NCBI GenBank assembly: GCA_003161195.1 | Contig: PMOV01000125.1 | Location: 8,832-16,140, forward strand | Direction: 5' to 3' | DNA: 7,309 nucleotides | Source: Acidobacteriota bacterium | GTDB taxonomy: Bacteria > Acidobacteriota > Terriglobia > Acidiferrales > UBA7541 | Translations under genes and position numbers: made by a program | The notes under the pieces: generated by a model | Told to the model about the DNA's origin: nothing | The model's input: the letters and a program-made list of their open reading frames with translations, nothing else | The model's database searches: none | Part shown: piece after piece, positions 6,352 through 7,309 of the stretch | Position numbering within the stretch: position 1 is the stretch's first letter | Layout: each line of letters begins with the position of its first letter

Positions 6352-6469
6352 GCATGAGGCGGCAAAGGCGGGTAGGTTTTGGCGGATTTCCTGGATAGTC
6401 AAGGTGTGAGCGTATCGCAGCGCGCTTGACCCGTGAAATTGTAGCGATGTGCAACGGAGTGCCCGCCGA

Positions 6470-6512
6470 GACAGCTCCGCCGAAGAACGGCGGATACCCC
6501 CACAAAGCTGTC
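6470..6512 (+). repeat. Nested stem-loop in the receptor gene leader
   Basis: GACAGCT (6470-6476) pairs with AGCTGTC (6506-6512). Enclosed is a second stem, CCGCCG (6477-6482) with CGGCGG (6488-6493), around an AAGAA loop. The two stems stack on the 5' side, with a 12-nt bulge (6494-6505) on the 3' side. The structure ends 39 nt before ATG 6552 and has no U-tract, so it is not a terminator. It may affect stability or translation of the receptor mRNA. No known RNA family was recognised. Confidence 0.4.
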
Positions 6513-6551
6513 GTCGAGGCGTAGTCGAACCCTAGTGTGAAAGGCCCTTGG

Positions 6552-7309
6552 ATGTCTATCCTCACTGCTGAAAATGTAGTTGCGTCGAGCCGGCGTTGGT
6601 CTGGCGTCGGCTGGTTGCGTGTATCGCTCTTCGTGCTCTTTGGTTTGTTGCTTGTTGGGGCTCCTGCCTTTGCCCAGGTGAATTCCAGTTCGCTGCTGGG
6701 ATACGTTTTTGACCCGAGCGGCGCGGCGATTCCCAATGCGGAAGTTACCGTTGCGGACGCGCGCCACGGGCTGGTGCGCCATACCACGACGGATGCAGCC
6801 GGGGCATACCTGGTGTCGGGGCTGCCGCCGGCGGTGTACACGGTTAGCGCCGTGGCGCCGAGCTTTGCCGAGGTGACGCAGGAAAACGTGAGGTTGGAGG
6901 TGGAAACGGAGCTGCGCACGGATTTTCACCTGGCGATTGCCGGCGTAAAGCGCTCGATCGAGGTGCAAGCCGTGGCCAACCCGCTGCAGACGGAATCGGC
7001 GGAACTCGGTGAAGTGATTAACCAGACGGAGATCGAGGATCTGCCGCTGAACCGGCGGGACTTTTTGTTTCTGGCGCTGCTGGTGCCCGGGGTGATGCCG
7101 CCGGTGCAAGGTTCGGAGCTCTCGACGCGCGGATCGTTCTCGATGCACGCGGGCGGCGGGCGCGAAGAGTTTAATAATTTTCTGCTGGATGGGGTGGACA
7201 ACAACGACCCGTACGTGAATCGCTATGGCGTGGAACCGCCGGTGGACAGCATCCAGGAATTCAAGGTGGCCACCAACGATTACAGCGCCGAATATGGGCG
7301 CAGCGCCGC
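6552..7309 (+). CDS. TonB-dependent receptor with carboxypeptidase-regulatory-like domain (3' end outside window)
   Basis: The frame is open from ATG 6552 to the window end (252 complete codons, no stop). GAAAGG (6539-6544) lies 7 nt before the ATG. An in-frame GTG at 6537 is a weaker alternative. Residues 1-41 form a long signal peptide (charged start, SRRW, hydrophobic core, cleavage after APAFA). Residues 44-128 are a CarboxypepD_reg-like beta domain: LLGYVFDPSGAAIPNAEVTV, then TTTDAAGAYLVSGLPPAVYT. From about 135 the plug domain begins: VEVQA-type strand (here IEVQA), INQTEIEDLPLNRRDFLFLA, LLVPGV, FLLDGVDNNDPY, then VDSIQEFKV and YSAEYGRSA. This matches the Oar-like receptors, usually near 1,000 residues or more, that are abundant in Acidobacteriota. 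The 22-strand barrel lies beyond the window. It imports a substrate across the outer membrane using TonB energy. The ligand cannot be predicted, though these receptors are often tied to oligosaccharide or peptide uptake. Confidence 0.93.
   Translation, partial: MSILTAENVVASSRRWSGVGWLRVSLFVLFGLLLVGAPAFAQVNSSSLLGYVFDPSGAAIPNAEVTVADARHGLVRHTTTDAAGAYLVSGLPPAVYTVSAVAPSFAEVTQENVRLEVETELRTDFHLAIAGVKRSIEVQAVANPLQTESAELGEVINQTEIEDLPLNRRDFLFLALLVPGVMPPVQGSELSTRGSFSMHAGGGREEFNNFLLDGVDNNDPYVNRYGVEPPVDSIQEFKVATNDYSAEYGRSA

Larger units (their letters stand above)
6136..6551 (+). other. 416-nt non-coding region before the receptor gene
   Basis: No supported gene on either strand. The minus-strand frames here run into and oppose the receptor gene. 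The gap holds a 10-bp palindrome (6231-6240), GGCAA (6242-6246) facing TTGCC (6261-6265), an AT-rich tract at about 6290-6326, a sigma-54-like site (6335-6351) and a nested stem-loop (6470-6512). No intrinsic terminator was recognised after the gene ending at 6135. Confidence 0.6.

Noticed and set aside
6287..7204. Several overlapping minus-strand open frames
   Set aside because: They oppose the clear TonB-dependent receptor gene and have no domain or signal of their own.

Overview
The window most resembles a GC-rich Acidobacteriota chromosome, an inference from gene content. It carries a TonB C-terminal protein, an exosortase-type PEP-CTERM protein, large secreted proteins of unknown function, and the start of an Oar-like TonB-dependent receptor with an N-terminal carboxypeptidase-regulatory-like domain, a receptor type greatly expanded in that phylum. 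All recognisable genes lie on the + strand. No tRNA, rRNA, CRISPR array, insertion sequence or phage gene was seen.

Layout. Positions 2-607 hold the 3' part of a TonB-family gene that starts outside the window. Positions 608-1035 are non-coding and hold the most notable signal: an 8-bp perfect inverted repeat (677-701), a full match to the proteobacterial IHF consensus (744-756) and a -24/-12 type sigma-54 promoter (772-787), in the order and spacing of a classical enhancer-dependent promoter. A leader of about 240 nt with several inverted repeats follows, then a PEP-CTERM gene (GTG start at 1036) with a strong Shine-Dalgarno. A hairpin gap of 114 nt separates it from a 742-residue secreted protein with PKD, alpha/alpha-toroid (terpene-cyclase/prenyltransferase-like fold) and fibronectin-III-like parts (1936-4164). 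A strong intrinsic terminator at 4203-4245 closes this unit. A separate TTG-started gene (4327-6135) encodes a 602-residue secreted protein whose C-terminal half has repeats resembling pseudomurein-binding repeats. A 416-nt gap (6136-6551) has a second sigma-54-like site and a nested stem-loop, followed by the TonB-dependent receptor gene, cut by the window end.

How they may work together (inference): every complete product is exported, and the two truncated ones belong to outer-membrane transport. PEP-CTERM proteins are processed by exosortases, and in several bacteria these systems are linked to exopolysaccharide and to the PrsK/PrsR two-component pair acting with sigma-54. The promoter at 677-787 therefore fits the gene it precedes. 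The PEP-CTERM protein and the toroid protein are the likeliest co-transcribed pair, perhaps an extracellular matrix or surface-binding module under sigma-54 control. No exosortase, PrsK or PrsR gene is in the window, so this rests on the promoter and sorting motif alone.
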